A stretch of DNA of 64,000 nt from contig NZ_CDBR01000097.1 of the NCBI RefSeq assembly GCF_000819685.1, positions 1 to 64,000 on the forward strand, given 5' to 3'. The translations under genes were made by a program, and so were the position numbers. The notes below the pieces were generated by a model. It was not told the origin of the DNA. It saw nothing but the letters and a program-made list of their open reading frames with translations, and did not search any database. Origin of the DNA: Aeromonas allosaccharophila (lineage in GTDB: Bacteria; Pseudomonadota; Gammaproteobacteria; Enterobacterales; Aeromonadaceae). Of this stretch, positions 8,431 through 19,778 are shown piece by piece (the first letter of the stretch is position 1; the number at the start of each line of letters is the position of its first letter).

Positions 8431-10410
8431 CTAGACCTTGAAATGAGCGATCAATTGCTGCTGTTTGGCGACCAGGTCGGCCAGCACTTCGCTGCTGCTG
8501 GCGGATTCGCGCGCCTCCCGCTCTGTCTCGTATGCCACATCGGCAATACCGGCAATATGACGAGCAACCCCCTGACTGACGGAGATCTGCTCCTGAGCGG
8601 CATGGGCCACCTGATCGGCCATTGACTTGATGGCCCCCATCCGATCGGCAATGGATTGCAGCGCCACATCCATCTCGCGAGTCTGCTCGACACAGCTCTG
8701 GGTCTGCTCCTGGCTGCGCCCCATCACTTCGACCACATGCTTGCTGGAGCTCTGCAGGTTCTCAATCATCCCCTGGATCTCTTCGGTCGAGGTCTGGGTG
8801 CGATTGGCCAGTGCCCGCACCTCATCGGCCACCACCGCAAAACCGCGACCGGCATCACCAGCACGGGCCGCTTCGATGGCGGCGTTCAGAGCCAACAGGT
8901 TGGTCTGCTCGGCAATACTGCGGATCACATCGAGAATGCTGCCGATGTTGTTACTGAATTCCCCCAGCTTGTAGGTGATCCCGACCGCCTCCTCCATGGC
9001 GCCAGCCAACTGCTCGGTAAGCCTGCGAGTGGTAGCCACTTTCTGGCGACCACTGCGCGCCTCTTCATCGGCCAGATCCACCTCCCGCTTGGTGCCATCG
9101 GTAGAGCGAGCCACCTCGGTGGCGCTCACTTCCAGCTCGGTAATGGCGGCGGCCACCTGATCGGTCTGGCTCTTCTGCTCCTGCACCCGGGACATGGCCC
9201 GTTCGCTGATCTCGGCGGCACGGCTCGCCTCATCCACCAGATGACGAGAGCCCGCATTGATTTGGGAGAGCAGCTCACCAGTCTTGCCTGCCAGGGTGTC
9301 AATGGAGCGGGAGAGCGTGCCAAACTCGCAGCTGCTACGGTAGTTGATGCGGCGGGTCATGTCACCGGCCGCCATGTAATCGAGCTCCTTGTTGATCATC
9401 TGCAACGGACGCTGAATACTGCGCGCCGTGGTATAGCCGATCACCAGCGCCGCAGCAGCCGACATCGCGGCAACCACCAGGATCCAGAAGCTGGCGCTAC
9501 TGACCGCCGCATCGGCATTGATCCGGCTATCGCTGGCGATGGCACCGGCAGACTTGCCCATCTCATCGAGCAAATTGAGGCTGTTGACCAGACTGGCATC
9601 CAGCTGCTGATTCTGAGTGGCCAGCGACAGCTCCAGTTGCTGAGCCTGACGCATAGTTGCCAGCAAGCCCTGAGCGCCAAGCGCCAACTCCTGCATCCGG
9701 TCGAGATTGGAGACAAAGCGCGCTTTCACATCATCGGGCACCGTCACTCGATCCAGACGCTTGCGCGCCATCTCGATATCCTTGCTCAACACCTTTTCCA
9801 GCTCGTTCAAATCGGTTTTGGCATCGGCACGGCGGATATTCTTCAGATCGCGGGCGATACCTGAGGTAATGAGTTCCGCCTTGTTGCGCATGGAGCGCTT
9901 GCTGGCAGTCTGTTGCAGCAGCAGATCCGCCGCCCACTGGTAGGTATCCTCAAGCCGGATAAATTCCATCTCCAGCTTGTGGCGCTGATCCAATGCACTG
10001 ACCCACTGCCGATGCTGGGCCAGCATCTGATCCGCCAAGCCATAAAATTGGGTGGTGGCACTCTCGACCTGCTGGAAGCGGGCGCGGGCATCCGCCACGC
10101 CGGTGAATTTACCCATCTCCTGACTCAGCTGGGCGAAGCGATTCTGCTGCTCCTTGAACTGATTGGCCAACTGCGGCAACTGGGCGGCATCTTCACTGGT
10201 GCGGTAGACCAGCACCCAGCGGTTGCTATCCTGCAGCGCCCCCTTGAGACCTGCGACAGCTACCACCAGCGGGGTTGCCCGGTCAGATACGGCGGAGAGG
10301 CCGTCATTTATACCCTTGATTTTAAAGGTACTGATCACGCCAAGCAGGATCAGCAACAGCAGCATCAACACAAATCCGGCGATGATCCGCTGCACGATAG
10401 ATAAACCCAT
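8431..10410 (-). CDS. Methyl-accepting chemotaxis protein
   Basis: A 659-residue transmembrane chemoreceptor. TM1 is at ~8-30, a long helical periplasmic sensor at ~31-300 (HBM/four-helix type by composition), TM2 at ~303-325, a HAMP region next, then the cytoplasmic signalling coiled coil. The hairpin tip is canonical: [19 protein letters not shown], then [15 protein letters not shown], which binds CheA/CheW. The ATG at 10410 has GAGG 8 bases upstream; an ATG at 10428 in frame is possible. No CheR/CheB-tethering pentapeptide is seen at the C-terminus (ends AHFKV). It forms an apparent two-gene operon with the solute-binding protein. Confidence 0.93.
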   Translation of the reverse strand: MGLSIVQRIIAGFVLMLLLLILLGVISTFKIKGINDGLSAVSDRATPLVVAVAGLKGALQDSNRWVLVYRTSEDAAQLPQLANQFKEQQNRFAQLSQEMGKFTGVADARARFQQVESATTQFYGLADQMLAQHRQWVSALDQRHKLEMEFIRLEDTYQWAADLLLQQTASKRSMRNKAELITSGIARDLKNIRRADAKTDLNELEKVLSKDIEMARKRLDRVTVPDDVKARFVSNLDRMQELALGAQGLLATMRQAQQLELSLATQNQQLDASLVNSLNLLDEMGKSAGAIASDSRINADAAVSSASFWILVVAAMSAAAALVIGYTTARSIQRPLQMINKELDYMAAGDMTRRINYRSSCEFGTLSRSIDTLAGKTGELLSQINAGSRHLVDEASRAAEISERAMSRVQEQKSQTDQVAAAITELEVSATEVARSTDGTKREVDLADEEARSGRQKVATTRRLTEQLAGAMEEAVGITYKLGEFSNNIGSILDVIRSIAEQTNLLALNAAIEAARAGDAGRGFAVVADEVRALANRTQTSTEEIQGMIENLQSSSKHVVEVMGRSQEQTQSCVEQTREMDVALQSIADRMGAIKSMADQVAHAAQEQISVSQGVARHIAGIADVAYETEREARESASSSEVLADLVAKQQQLIAHFKV

Positions 10411-10441
10411 GGAGACATCCTCACTCATTGGGGGAAGGTAA

Positions 10442-10904
10442 AGTGAACATAGTCACTATCGGCAGGGGTAGCGAATAACTGAAATAAAGCGGTAGGTATT
10501 TAATTGATTTGTATCGGGTTGGATCACAGTCCTGAACTTGAGCAAGACATAGCGAGACTGGAGGCGATTCAGTGGCAAGCCCTCAGATACCATATCGGCT
10601 CTTGAAGCAGGCTGAGGGTCATGGGTAATCAGGTAGCCTTTTCTTTGACCACGCAAAGAAAAGTTACTCGCCCAAGCCCGAAGGGCGGGCGAAACCCCTT
10701 CGAGGCCAGCGGCCTCGCGTCCTGCACGGCAAAGCCGTGCCAACACACAACGGCCCCTGCCGCCAACGCCATACCTCGGAACGGACGATTACGCCTACCG
10801 GCTAATCAACCCTACGATTGCATGGCGCAGCCGTGCCTGCTTGCCACAGGCACAGCGTCTGGCTGGACGCCCGGATGCCACCGGTAAAGGGGGCGTGGCC
10901 GCCC
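10442..10904. repeat. Intergenic region with a string of perfect hairpins
   Basis: No gene is supported in these 463 bp. From 10638 on there are consecutive inverted repeats: CTTTTCTTTG/CAAAGAAAAG (10638-10647 with 10654-10663, 10-bp stem), CGAGGCC/GGCCTCG (10701-10707 with 10711-10717), GCACGGC/GCCGTGC (10724-10730 with 10734-10740), a GTGCCTG/CAGGCAC pair (about 10832-10852), and a GGGGCG/CGCCCC pair just past thiH (about 10889-10906). The first looks like a repeat I associate with many proteobacterial intergenic regions. The last may end the thi operon. A 96-codon minus-strand frame over it is probably spurious. Confidence 0.55.
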
Positions 10905-12170
10905 CTATCGGCCCAAAAACGCCTCCCAGTCCTTGAACACCGGCTGCAACCCCGCCTGCTGCACGGCGGCGGCCACTTCCCCCACCGGACGGTCGTCGTG
11001 GATGGCGAACTGCTCCAGCTCCTCTGCATCCCCCTCGGCGTAGCCCCCCGGCTGGGTGCGCGACTCGGCCGACATCTGGGTGATGCCAAGGCGCACCGCG
11101 CCGTTGCGAAAGGTGGCGGACTCACGGGTGGAGAGGGACAAGTCCAGCGTGGGCGAGAAGAGGCGCCAGGCGCAGATAAGCTGGGCCAGCTGGCGATCCG
11201 ACATGACCACGGCAGGCTCCAGCCCGCCGGTGCAGGGGCGCAGGCGCGGGAAGGAGAGCGAGTAGCGGCTCTGCCAGTGGTGTCGCTCAAGCCAACTCAG
11301 ATGCTCGGCGACAAAGTAACTGTCGGCGCACCAGTCCGAGGAGAGACCGATGAGCGCCCCCAACCCGATTTTGTCGATCCCGGCGCGGCCGAGCCGATCC
11401 GGCGTGGCGAGGCGCCACGCGATGTCACGCTTGTTGCCACGCAGGTGGTGGCGGGCGTAGGTGGGGGCGTGGTAGGTCTCCTGATAGACCATGACGGCAT
11501 CGAGGCCGAGGGTTTTCAGTTCGGCATATTCGGCCTGCGAGAGGGGCTGCACCTCCATCCCCACCGTGCTGAAGTGGCGGCGGATGATGGGCATCACCTC
11601 GCGAAAATAGGCGAGCCCCACCTTGTGCTCGTGCTCGCCGGTCACCAGCAGCACGCTGTCGAAACCGCGCGCCTTGATGGCGAGGCACTCGCGCTCTATC
11701 TCCTCTGCATTCAGGGTCTTGCGCTTGAGGCGGTTGCTCATGGAGAAACCGCAGTAGGTGCAGTCGTTGGCGCACAGGTTCGACAGATAGAGCGGCACAT
11801 AGAAGCCGATGGTGTTGCCAAAGCGCTGGCGGGTCAGCCGCTCGGCCTCGGCCGCCATCTGCGGCAGATACTCCTCGGCAGCTGGCGAGATCAGCGCCAT
11901 AAAATCGGCCAGGGTGCGCCGGGGTGAACTCAAGGCTCGTGCCACATCGGCGGCGGTCTTGGCACGGATCTGCATGCCGATATCGTCCCACTCCAGCTCG
12001 CGCCAGCGGTCGAGAAAGGAGGGAGTAGCGTCCTGCGACTCAGGATTCCGTCCCCCCGGAGCCCTCACCCCCAGCCCCTCTCCCAAAGGGAGAGGGGGGC
12101 GAACAGCTAGCTGATCTTGTGGTAGCGAGCCCATAGCCGAGGCATCCATCCCCTCTAAACCCTGATTCAT
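10905..12170 (-). CDS. thiH: 2-iminoacetate synthase ThiH with an extended, repeat-derived N-terminus
   Basis: This radical-SAM enzyme cleaves tyrosine to dehydroglycine for thiazole synthesis with ThiG. The cluster motif CANDCTYC (CxxxCxxC) lies near residue 122. [46 protein letters not shown] and [10 protein letters not shown] match E. coli ThiH throughout. E. coli ThiH starts about where [12 protein letters not shown] begins (residue ~52). The first ~51 residues are extra and encode a REP-like palindrome (12055-12097). The ATG at 12170 overlaps the thiG stop by 4 nt (ATGA), so translation through the extension is likely. Last gene of the thi operon. Confidence 0.95.
   Translation of the reverse strand: MNQGLEGMDASAMGSLPQDQLAVRPPLPLGEGLGVRAPGGRNPESQDATPSFLDRWRELEWDDIGMQIRAKTAADVARALSSPRRTLADFMALISPAAEEYLPQMAAEAERLTRQRFGNTIGFYVPLYLSNLCANDCTYCGFSMSNRLKRKTLNAEEIERECLAIKARGFDSVLLVTGEHEHKVGLAYFREVMPIIRRHFSTVGMEVQPLSQAEYAELKTLGLDAVMVYQETYHAPTYARHHLRGNKRDIAWRLATPDRLGRAGIDKIGLGALIGLSSDWCADSYFVAEHLSWLERHHWQSRYSLSFPRLRPCTGGLEPAVVMSDRQLAQLICAWRLFSPTLDLSLSTRESATFRNGAVRLGITQMSAESRTQPGGYAEGDAEELEQFAIHDDRPVGEVAAAVQQAGLQPVFKDWEAFLGR
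12050..12100. repeat. REP-like palindromic repeat inside thiH
   Basis: CCCCTCTCCC (12075-12084) and GGGAGAGGGG (12088-12097) form a perfect 10-bp stem with an AAA loop, preceded by CCCTCACCCCCAG. The same layout recurs at 21674-21711. In the thiH frame it encodes [12 protein letters not shown]. Confidence 0.82.
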
Positions 12171-12934
12171 AACACCCCCAGAAAATCGGTGAGCGGGCTG
12201 GAGGCTTGGGCCTGCAGGGCGCGGGCGCCGAGGCCCGCTTCATAGGCGCTGCGACCGGCGGTGCAAGCCAGCGCAAAGGCGCGGCCCATGGCGACCGGAT
12301 CGCCGCTGACGGCGATGGCGGTGTTGACCAGCACGGCGTCGGCGCCCAATTCAAAGGCGGCCGCCGCATGGCTCGGCGCACCGATCCCCGCATCCACCAC
12401 CACAGGCACATTGGCCTGCTCGATGATGATGGCGAGAAACTCCCGGGTCACCAGCCCCTGATTGGAACCGATGGGCGCGCCCAGCGGCATCACGGCGGCA
12501 CAACCCACCTCTTCCAGCCGCTTGCAGAGCACAGGGTCGGCGCCACAGTAGGGCAGCACCACAAAGCCCTCTTTCACCAGCTGCTCGGCGGCTTTCAGCG
12601 TCTCGATGGGATCGGGCAGCAGATAACGCGGGTCGGGGTGGATCTCGAGCTTCAGCCAGTTTGTTCCCAGCGCCTCGCGGGCGAGGTGGGCGGCAAATAC
12701 CGCCTCGGCGGCGGTCTTGGCGCCGGAGGTGTTGGGCAGCAGCTTGACCCCGAGTTGCCGAAGGGGCGTGAGAATATCGTCATGGGTCTTGCCCGGTTCG
12801 AGCCGCTTGATGGCCATGGTAACCAGCTGGGAGCCGCTCGCCTCGATGGCGGCGGCCATCAGATCCGGGCGGGCAAACTTGCCGGTGCCGGTAAAGAGGC
12901 GTGAGGAGAAGGTGTGATCGGCAATTGTCAGCAT
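12167..12934 (-). CDS. thiG: Thiazole synthase
   Basis: A 255-residue TIM-barrel enzyme that joins DXP, dehydroglycine and ThiS-thiocarboxylate sulfur to make the thiazole phosphate carboxylate. Recognisable features are [55 protein letters not shown] and [30 protein letters not shown], which match ThiG closely. The ATG at 12934 follows GGAGG; the frame extends 19 codons upstream but lacks family similarity there. It is followed by thiH with a 4-nt overlap and preceded by thiS after an 85-nt gap. Confidence 0.97.
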   Translation of the reverse strand: MLTIADHTFSSRLFTGTGKFARPDLMAAAIEASGSQLVTMAIKRLEPGKTHDDILTPLRQLGVKLLPNTSGAKTAAEAVFAAHLAREALGTNWLKLEIHPDPRYLLPDPIETLKAAEQLVKEGFVVLPYCGADPVLCKRLEEVGCAAVMPLGAPIGSNQGLVTREFLAIIIEQANVPVVVDAGIGAPSHAAAAFELGADAVLVNTAIAVSGDPVAMGRAFALACTAGRSAYEAGLGARALQAQASSPLTDFLGVL

Positions 12935-13019
12935 GTCAGCCTCCGGCCACTGCGATAAGAAGAGGTGAGGCTCCGCCGCAAGGCAGAGCACTCGAAGATG
13001 GGACTGCGAGCATCATGGG

Positions 13020-13226
13020 TTAGCCTCCCGCAATGGCGGTGAAGAGGTGAAGTTCGTCCCCGTCATTGAGACGGGTCTCGGCCCAGCGGCCACGGGGCAG
13101 CACGGCGCCGTTAAGGGCTACCGCCACTCCCTGTGGATTAACTTCTTGCGCCGCCAGCAGGTCGGCCACGCTCTGCCCTGCCGCCAGCGGCTGATCTTTA
13201 TCGTTGAGTCGAATGGTGAGGGTCAT
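13020..13226 (-). CDS. thiS: Sulfur carrier protein ThiS
   Basis: A 68-residue ubiquitin-like sulfur carrier ending in the essential Gly-Gly (TAIAGG). ThiF adenylates this C-terminus, and it then becomes the thiocarboxylate sulfur donor for ThiG. LNDGDELHLFTAIAGG is typical of ThiS. Its start overlaps the thiF stop by 4 nt, so the partners are translationally coupled. Confidence 0.96.
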   Translation of the reverse strand: MTLTIRLNDKDQPLAAGQSVADLLAAQEVNPQGVAVALNGAVLPRGRWAETRLNDGDELHLFTAIAGG

Positions 13227-13999
13227 GGGGTGATCTCCTTATCGTGTGTCGGGCATCGGCGCTGCCCGCAGACTGGGCAATCGGGATCGGGGGCCAGAGT
13301 GAGGGTCTGCCACTGATGGGTCAAAGCATCGAAGCGGCGCAGGGTGCCAGCCACCGGGCTCGGCATCCCGAGCAGCAGTTTCAGCGCCTCCAGTGCCTGC
13401 AAAGATCCCATCACTCCGACCAATGGGCCGGTGACGCCGCTGGTTTCGCAGCTCTGGCTCACCTTGGTATCCAGCGGATAGAGGCAGGCGTAACAGGCGT
13501 GATCCGTACCTGTGCGCGCCATCAGCTGCCCCTGCCAACCCACCGCGGCGGCACAGATCCAGGGCTTGCCCTGCTCCACGCAGGCGGCGTTGATGGCCTG
13601 GCGGGTGGCGAGGTTGTCGCAGCAGTCGATCACCAAATCTACCTCGGCCACAAACTCCGGCAGGCTGGCAGCATCGAGCCGCTGATTGATGGCGATCAGC
13701 TCCACCAGCGGGTTGTGGGTGGCCAAGCGCTCACGAGCCAGCTCCGCCTTGGAGTGGTTGACTGCCTCGCTATCGAACAGGATCTGGCGCGGCAGATTGC
13801 TGGAATCCACCGTATCGCCATCGGCCAGCCACAAGGTGCCCACCCCGGCCCCGGCGAGATAGAGTGCAAGCGGCGAGCCAAGCCCGCCCAAGCCCACGAT
13901 CAGCACGGATTTATCCTTGAGCCGTGCCTGACCCGCCTCCCCCACTTCCGCCAGCATCAGCTGACGGCCGTAGCGCAAATACTCAGCATCAGAGAGCAT
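13223..13999 (-). CDS. thiF: ThiS adenylyltransferase
   Basis: A 258-residue E1-like enzyme that adenylates the ThiS C-terminus. Visible marks are the nucleotide-binding [21 protein letters not shown] (~30-50), [13 protein letters not shown], the catalytic-region Cys in [10 protein letters not shown] (~183), and two zinc Cys pairs (CYAC near 172 and CPVC near 243). GGAGG precedes the ATG at 13999 by 6 bases. An ATG two codons earlier (14005) would touch the ribosome site. It overlaps the end of thiDE by 11 nt. Confidence 0.96.
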   Translation of the reverse strand: MLSDAEYLRYGRQLMLAEVGEAGQARLKDKSVLIVGLGGLGSPLALYLAGAGVGTLWLADGDTVDSSNLPRQILFDSEAVNHSKAELARERLATHNPLVELIAINQRLDAASLPEFVAEVDLVIDCCDNLATRQAINAACVEQGKPWICAAAVGWQGQLMARTGTDHACYACLYPLDTKVSQSCETSGVTGPLVGVMGSLQALEALKLLLGMPSPVAGTLRRFDALTHQWQTLTLAPDPDCPVCGQRRCPTHDKEITP

Positions 14000-15545
14000 G
14001 AACATCCTCCGGCATGTCGGTCATGAGCTGCGCCGAGCGTGGCTCATCCCCCGCCCCCACGGTAGCGAGCAGCCGCTCGGTCGCCCCTTGCCAGTCGTCG
14101 CTGGCGGTGATGGCCGAAACCAGCGCGATACTGCCGACCCCGCTTGTCTTGACCGCCGCCACCCGCTCCTCGCTGATGCCGCCGATGGCCACCGTCGGCC
14201 ACTCCGCCATCAGGGCGCGGTAGCGATGCAGCCGCACCAGCCCCTGCGGGCGCGAAGGCATCGCCTTGGTGTTGGTCGGGAAGATATGCCCCAGCGCGAT
14301 ATAGGAGGGGGCCAGCTCGCGGGCCCGCATCAGCTCGAAGTAGCCGTGGGTGGAGATGCCAAGGCGCAGCCCGGCCGCCTGAATGGCAGCGAGATCGGCG
14401 GTTTCCATATCCTCCTGCCCCAGATGCACGCCCCAGGCGCCCGCCTCGATGGCCTGCTGCCAGTAGTCGTTGATAAAGAGTCGCGCCCCATGACGGCGAC
14501 CGAGCGCTACCGCATCGCGAATGGCCGGTGCCACCTGAGCGGCGGGTAGATTCTTGATCCGCAGCTGGATGGTCTTGACCCCAGCCCCCAGCAGGCGGCG
14601 CAGCCACTTGACCGAATCCACCACCGGATAGAGGCCGAGATTGTGCTCGGTTGCGGCAAAGGGGCCATCCGGCAGACGGGCGCTGCTTGTCTCATACAAT
14701 CCGAAGCGGCGATCGAGCATTGAGCCCGCCAAGACGGCGCGGGGGAAGTGGGCAAGATCGGCGGGCCAGCCAAGGTGGGCGATGGGTCCCGGGCCTGCGC
14801 CCACTCCCTGCGCCGCCGCCAGCCCCTGTTGCAAGTAGGCGCGAGCGAGGGTGATGGCGTCCTCCACCGGATAATCCTGCGCCACCACGGCGGCGATGGC
14901 GCTGGCGTAACAGCAACCGGTGCCGTGGCCATGGCGGGTATTCAGGCGCGGCGCCGCCAGCCAGAATTCGCGGGTCTCATCCTGGTAGTAGTCGAGGCAG
15001 AGATCGCCACTCAACTCCAGATGGCCCCCCTTGACCAGCACGGCGCGGGCGCCGAGTTCGCGCAGGCGGCGGGCGGCGAGGCGCACCAGCACAGGGCTGG
15101 TCGCCGGGATGCCGGTCAGGGCCTCCAGCTCGGGACCGTTGGGGGTGATCAAGGAGAGGCGCGGCAACAGCTGCTCGCGCACCGCTTCCAGCATATTGGG
15201 CTCCGCCATCGGGGTGCCGGTGCTGGCGATGGCCACCGGGTCGTAGACCACGAAGGGAGCCTCAATGGCCGCCAGTCGGCGGGCCAGTACCTCCACATGG
15301 AGCCGGGTTGGCAGCAGGCCGATCTTGATGGCGGCGGGCGGCAGATCGACGCCGAGGGCGTCGATCTGGGCGGTGAAGGTCTGCATTAGCACAGGGTCGA
15401 CCATCTTCACCGCCACCGAGTTCTGGGCCGTGATGGCGGTGATAACCGAACAGCCGTGCACGCCAAGGTCGTGCATGGTGTGCAAGTCGGCCTGAATGCC
15501 AGCGCCGCCGCCGGAGTCGGAACCGGCTATGGTCCAGACTCTCAT
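13989..15545 (-). CDS. thiDE: Fused HMP/HMP-P kinase and thiamine phosphate synthase (ThiD-ThiE)
   Basis: One 518-residue chain joins two enzymes. The ThiD domain (~1-270) phosphorylates HMP and [19 protein letters not shown] at 7-21, [23 protein letters not shown] and the [14 protein letters not shown] anion hole. The ThiE domain (~300-500) couples HMP-PP with thiazole phosphate: [47 protein letters not shown] and AIGGI. E. coli keeps these as separate proteins. The ATG at 15545 begins the ThiD homology. The open frame continues upstream to 16346 only as a shadow of thiC. It lies 77 nt after thiC. Confidence 0.95.
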   Translation of the reverse strand: MRVWTIAGSDSGGGAGIQADLHTMHDLGVHGCSVITAITAQNSVAVKMVDPVLMQTFTAQIDALGVDLPPAAIKIGLLPTRLHVEVLARRLAAIEAPFVVYDPVAIASTGTPMAEPNMLEAVREQLLPRLSLITPNGPELEALTGIPATSPVLVRLAARRLRELGARAVLVKGGHLELSGDLCLDYYQDETREFWLAAPRLNTRHGHGTGCCYASAIAAVVAQDYPVEDAITLARAYLQQGLAAAQGVGAGPGPIAHLGWPADLAHFPRAVLAGSMLDRRFGLYETSSARLPDGPFAATEHNLGLYPVVDSVKWLRRLLGAGVKTIQLRIKNLPAAQVAPAIRDAVALGRRHGARLFINDYWQQAIEAGAWGVHLGQEDMETADLAAIQAAGLRLGISTHGYFELMRARELAPSYIALGHIFPTNTKAMPSRPQGLVRLHRYRALMAEWPTVAIGGISEERVAAVKTSGVGSIALVSAITASDDWQGATERLLATVGAGDEPRSAQLMTDMPEDVHAL

Positions 15546-15622
15546 TTTGAGATCACTACCCAAGGGTCGCGCCTCCGTCACCGTTGGCAGGTCGGCGGGA
15601 CTGACAGCCCCGCTTGCTCTGC

Positions 15623-17680
<2,058 letters not shown>

Positions 17681-17742
17681 TTATGGGTGTTTGCTTGTCT
17701 GGAGTTCGAGGAGAAGATGAACTTGCGGCGGGGTGTTTATCT

Positions 17743-17862
17743 CAGGAGGGAGTGCGCGCGGGATGGATCTCCGCGCTGCTGTGCTGCCACTTCCCGCTCT
17801 CTGCATGCTGTGGGCAAGGCGCCCCACGCGCTGGACAACCGGACGGGACAGACTCCCTCCTG
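17743..17862 (-). promoter_or_regulatory. Long-range stem in the thiC leader
   Basis: CAGGAGGGAGT occurs at 17743-17753 and its perfect 11-bp complement at 17852-17862, enclosing 98 nt. The loop holds a further GCGCGG/CCGCGC hairpin near 17755-17785. This stem lies between the TPP aptamer and the thiC start. It may belong to the riboswitch expression platform; that is inference. Confidence 0.5.
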
Positions 17863-17944
17863 TGCGCCCTGACCCATCAAGGGTGATCCCTTCGATGAGC
17901 GGAAGAGGCTTGTCCCTCCTCCGGCGCGGTAACCCGCAAGTTAC

Positions 17945-18040
17945 CCTTGTTCCCTTCGCAGGTTTTAACCTGATCAGGTTCCACGGATCCCGAATTAACG
18001 GTCTCAGCTTCGCGTCGTTCGACGGTCAGCACTCCGACAA
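17945..18040 (-). promoter_or_regulatory. TPP riboswitch aptamer
   Basis: On the minus strand the thi-box core is clear: CTGAGA (about 18000-18005), then AACCTGATCAGGTTAAAACC and GCGAAGGGAA near the 3' end, enclosed by a basal stem region starting TCGGAGTGCTGACC. This matches the TPP-sensing THI element and lies upstream of thiC in the correct orientation. TPP binding should repress the thi operon. Confidence 0.92.
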
Positions 18041-18049
18041 GATGGCGCC

Positions 18050-18077
18050 AGTATAAGGGGGAAAATCTAAAGCACAA
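18050..18077 (-). promoter_or_regulatory. Candidate promoter of the thi operon
   Basis: TATACT (18050-18055) with TTGTGC (18072-18077) 16 bp upstream, on the minus strand. It would start transcription at about 18043, immediately before the riboswitch aptamer. Confidence 0.55.
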
Positions 18078-18123
18078 GCCGTTAACAATCCGGGTCAACG
18101 GCCGGTGCTGTGGTCAGACGGGG

Positions 18124-18639
18124 TTACTCACCGCGCGACCAGGTGCGGATCGCGGCGATCTCCGCGGCGGGGATCTGCAGGGATTCGAGGAATTCCTGAT
18201 GGGCCTGTGGCTCCATCTTCTCGAACTGGATATGCCAGTTGCGCATCATCTCTTCGGTCATGCCTGCGGCCTGCATGATGGCAACCCAGCGTGCCTTGTC
18301 TACCATGGGGATCTCCTCGTGTGTCTGTTGGCGATAGAGGATGATGGCCCGCTGTTGACGCCTCAGCTCGGCGATCTCCTGCTCCAGTCGCAGCAGGTGA
18401 CCATCGAGGCAGGAGTGGCTCTCTTGCCTTGCCGCCAGCAGGGTACCGATCTCTTCGAGCGGCAGCCCCATGGCACGAAAGCTGGCGATCTGCCGCCCCC
18501 GTTCCAGCTCGGCCTCGCCATAGCGGCGATAGCCGTTCTCCCCGCGCAGGGCGGGCAGCAGCAGACCGAGACGTTCGTAATAGAGCAGGGTGGTGCGGCT
18601 CAGGCCCAGTTCTCTGGCCAGCCGGGTAATCGTCAACAT
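18124..18639 (-). CDS. MerR-family transcriptional regulator
   Basis: A 171-residue regulator. Residues 1-70 are a MerR winged helix-turn-helix: LTITRLARELGLSRTTLLYYERLGLLLPALRGENGYRRYGEAE. A coiled-coil dimerisation helix follows (LLRLEQEIAELRRQQRAIILY), and then a C-terminal part with MRNWHIQFEKMEPQAHQEFLESL, which resembles ligand-binding TipAS-like or DUF-type effector regions. Only one Cys (in SHSCLDG) is near the metal-binding loop position, so metal sensing is doubtful. The ATG at 18639 follows AAGGAA. Its target is not evident; the neighbouring minus-strand genes are candidates. Confidence 0.85.
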   Translation of the reverse strand: MLTITRLARELGLSRTTLLYYERLGLLLPALRGENGYRRYGEAELERGRQIASFRAMGLPLEEIGTLLAARQESHSCLDGHLLRLEQEIAELRRQQRAIILYRQQTHEEIPMVDKARWVAIMQAAGMTEEMMRNWHIQFEKMEPQAHQEFLESLQIPAAEIAAIRTWSRGE

Positions 18640-18695
18640 AGGGGTTCCTTCATCCAACGGGCAGAGGATAAACCCGCCTATCATAGACGGGTCAA

Positions 18696-19181
18696 CTACT
18701 CCTCCGGATTGACGACAAGGATTTCGCTTAAGCGGCCCTGTTCGTCGCGGATCAGCACCAGCTCGCTCCCTTCGTGCAGATCGGCGGCCGAGCCGTTGAC
18801 CCAGCGCACCTGTGGATTGAGTGGCACTGTGCCCAGGGTGGCCAGCGTGAGTTGCTGTTTATCGAAGGATTGCAGGCGATCTTGCGCCCGTTGCCAGGGC
18901 TGATTGGCCAACGGGGCTCTGGCGGCCAGCAGCTCAATCCGGGTGGCAACGCCATCAGCCACCAGCAGAGCGAGCTGGTCGCCGGGTTTGAGTGGCTGTG
19001 GCCAAATCTCCCCCTGCCGCCAGACGGCGGCACTGCCCTGCTCCACCTCGGCCCCCTGAAATTGCAGGCGGATGCCGTCGCTGTGCTCCAGCTCCACCAG
19101 CCACAATTCATCGGCTCCCGCCTGTGCCGCCCAGAGCGGCACTCCCAGCATCCATGCACACCACTTTCTCGATTGTTCCAT
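18696..19181 (-). CDS. Exported protein of unknown function, OB-fold/DUF5666-like repeats
   Basis: A 161-residue protein with a signal peptide (MEQSRKWCAWMLGVPLWAAQAGA). The mature part appears to hold two beta-rich units. The second (SFDKQQLTLATLGTVPLNPQVRWVNGSAADLHEGSELVLIRDEQGRLSEILVV) follows the pattern seen in DUF5666 OB-fold proteins: a value strand, a threshold turn, then a GD/GSxVxV strand. That resemblance is by eye. The start is placed at 19181 because an upstream ATG (19232) would lie across a terminator. It is read in the same direction as the 19268 gene, divergent from the two-component system. Confidence 0.6.
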   Translation of the reverse strand: MEQSRKWCAWMLGVPLWAAQAGADELWLVELEHSDGIRLQFQGAEVEQGSAAVWRQGEIWPQPLKPGDQLALLVADGVATRIELLAARAPLANQPWQRAQDRLQSFDKQQLTLATLGTVPLNPQVRWVNGSAADLHEGSELVLIRDEQGRLSEILVVNPEE

Positions 19182-19202
19182 CTTCGTTCGTCCCTGAACA
19201 AA

Positions 19203-19229
19203 AAGCCCATGCTGGACAAGCATGGGCTT
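19203..19229 (-). terminator. Terminator of the 19268 gene
   Basis: AAGCCCATGCT (19203-19213) pairs perfectly with 19219-19229 around a 5-nt loop. On the minus strand it runs into CTTTTTGTTC. The stem sits between the two exported-protein genes, so the downstream one may need readthrough or its own promoter. Confidence 0.82.
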
Positions 19230-19267
19230 CATTCGGGAGCATTTCTAATCGGAACGCAGAGATCGGA

Positions 19268-19690
19268 TCAGTCATCCTCGCGGCAACGGCTCAGGCGCAT
19301 GCCGTCAAACTTGCACTCCAGCTCGAGCCAGCGCCCTTCGAACGGCGCCAGACTGTTGTCCGAGGTGGTGTAGCCCCAGATCCGCCCCCCTTCGACCGGC
19401 CCTTCCAGATCCATCTCGCCCTTGTCATCTTCGTCGAGGGCTTCGACCTTGCGCACATAGCGCACGCCGTTCTCCACCACCCCTTTCATCTCGACCCAGG
19501 TACCGCCTAGATCATCTTCGTTGAGCCAATCCTTGAAGCGGGTCTGGTCGTCGATCACGAACGGCATGCCGTTGACCATCAACTGGCCAAGCTGCCAGGT
19601 TGTGCGGCCGGTCAGTTTGAATTCGGTCGCCTGTGCGGTGCCAAGTGGCAACAAGATCAGCAGCAGGAGGGCGCAGAGAGACTTCTTCAT
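19268..19690 (-). CDS. Small exported acidic protein, DUF5666/OB-fold-like
   Basis: A 140-residue protein with a signal peptide (MKKSLCALLLLILLPLGTAQA). The mature segment FKLTGRTTWQLGQLMVNGMPFVIDDQTRF, then GTWVEMKGVVENGVRYVRKVEALDED, fits the strand pattern of DUF5666-type OB folds (gxv, vdgxxfxvdxxTxf, GxxVxvxG, A/Vxxvex). The C-terminus has two Cys (ECKFDG and SRCRED) that could form a disulfide in the periplasm. It is divergent from the response-regulator gene with an 88-bp shared region. A target or partner of the two-component system is plausible but unproven. Confidence 0.65.
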   Translation of the reverse strand: MKKSLCALLLLILLPLGTAQATEFKLTGRTTWQLGQLMVNGMPFVIDDQTRFKDWLNEDDLGGTWVEMKGVVENGVRYVRKVEALDEDDKGEMDLEGPVEGGRIWGYTTSDNSLAPFEGRWLELECKFDGMRLSRCREDD

Positions 19691-19778
19691 CAGGGATCCT
19701 CGGGGTTACACTGGCAAACAGGATGCCGTATCCGGTGTGAAAAGAGCGTGAAACGCTCGCCAACCAGGAGAGCAAAGC

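Noticed and set aside
10456-10746. 96-codon minus-strand frame between the chemoreceptor and thiH
   Set aside because: It covers hairpin repeats, has no ribosome site and resembles no protein I know.
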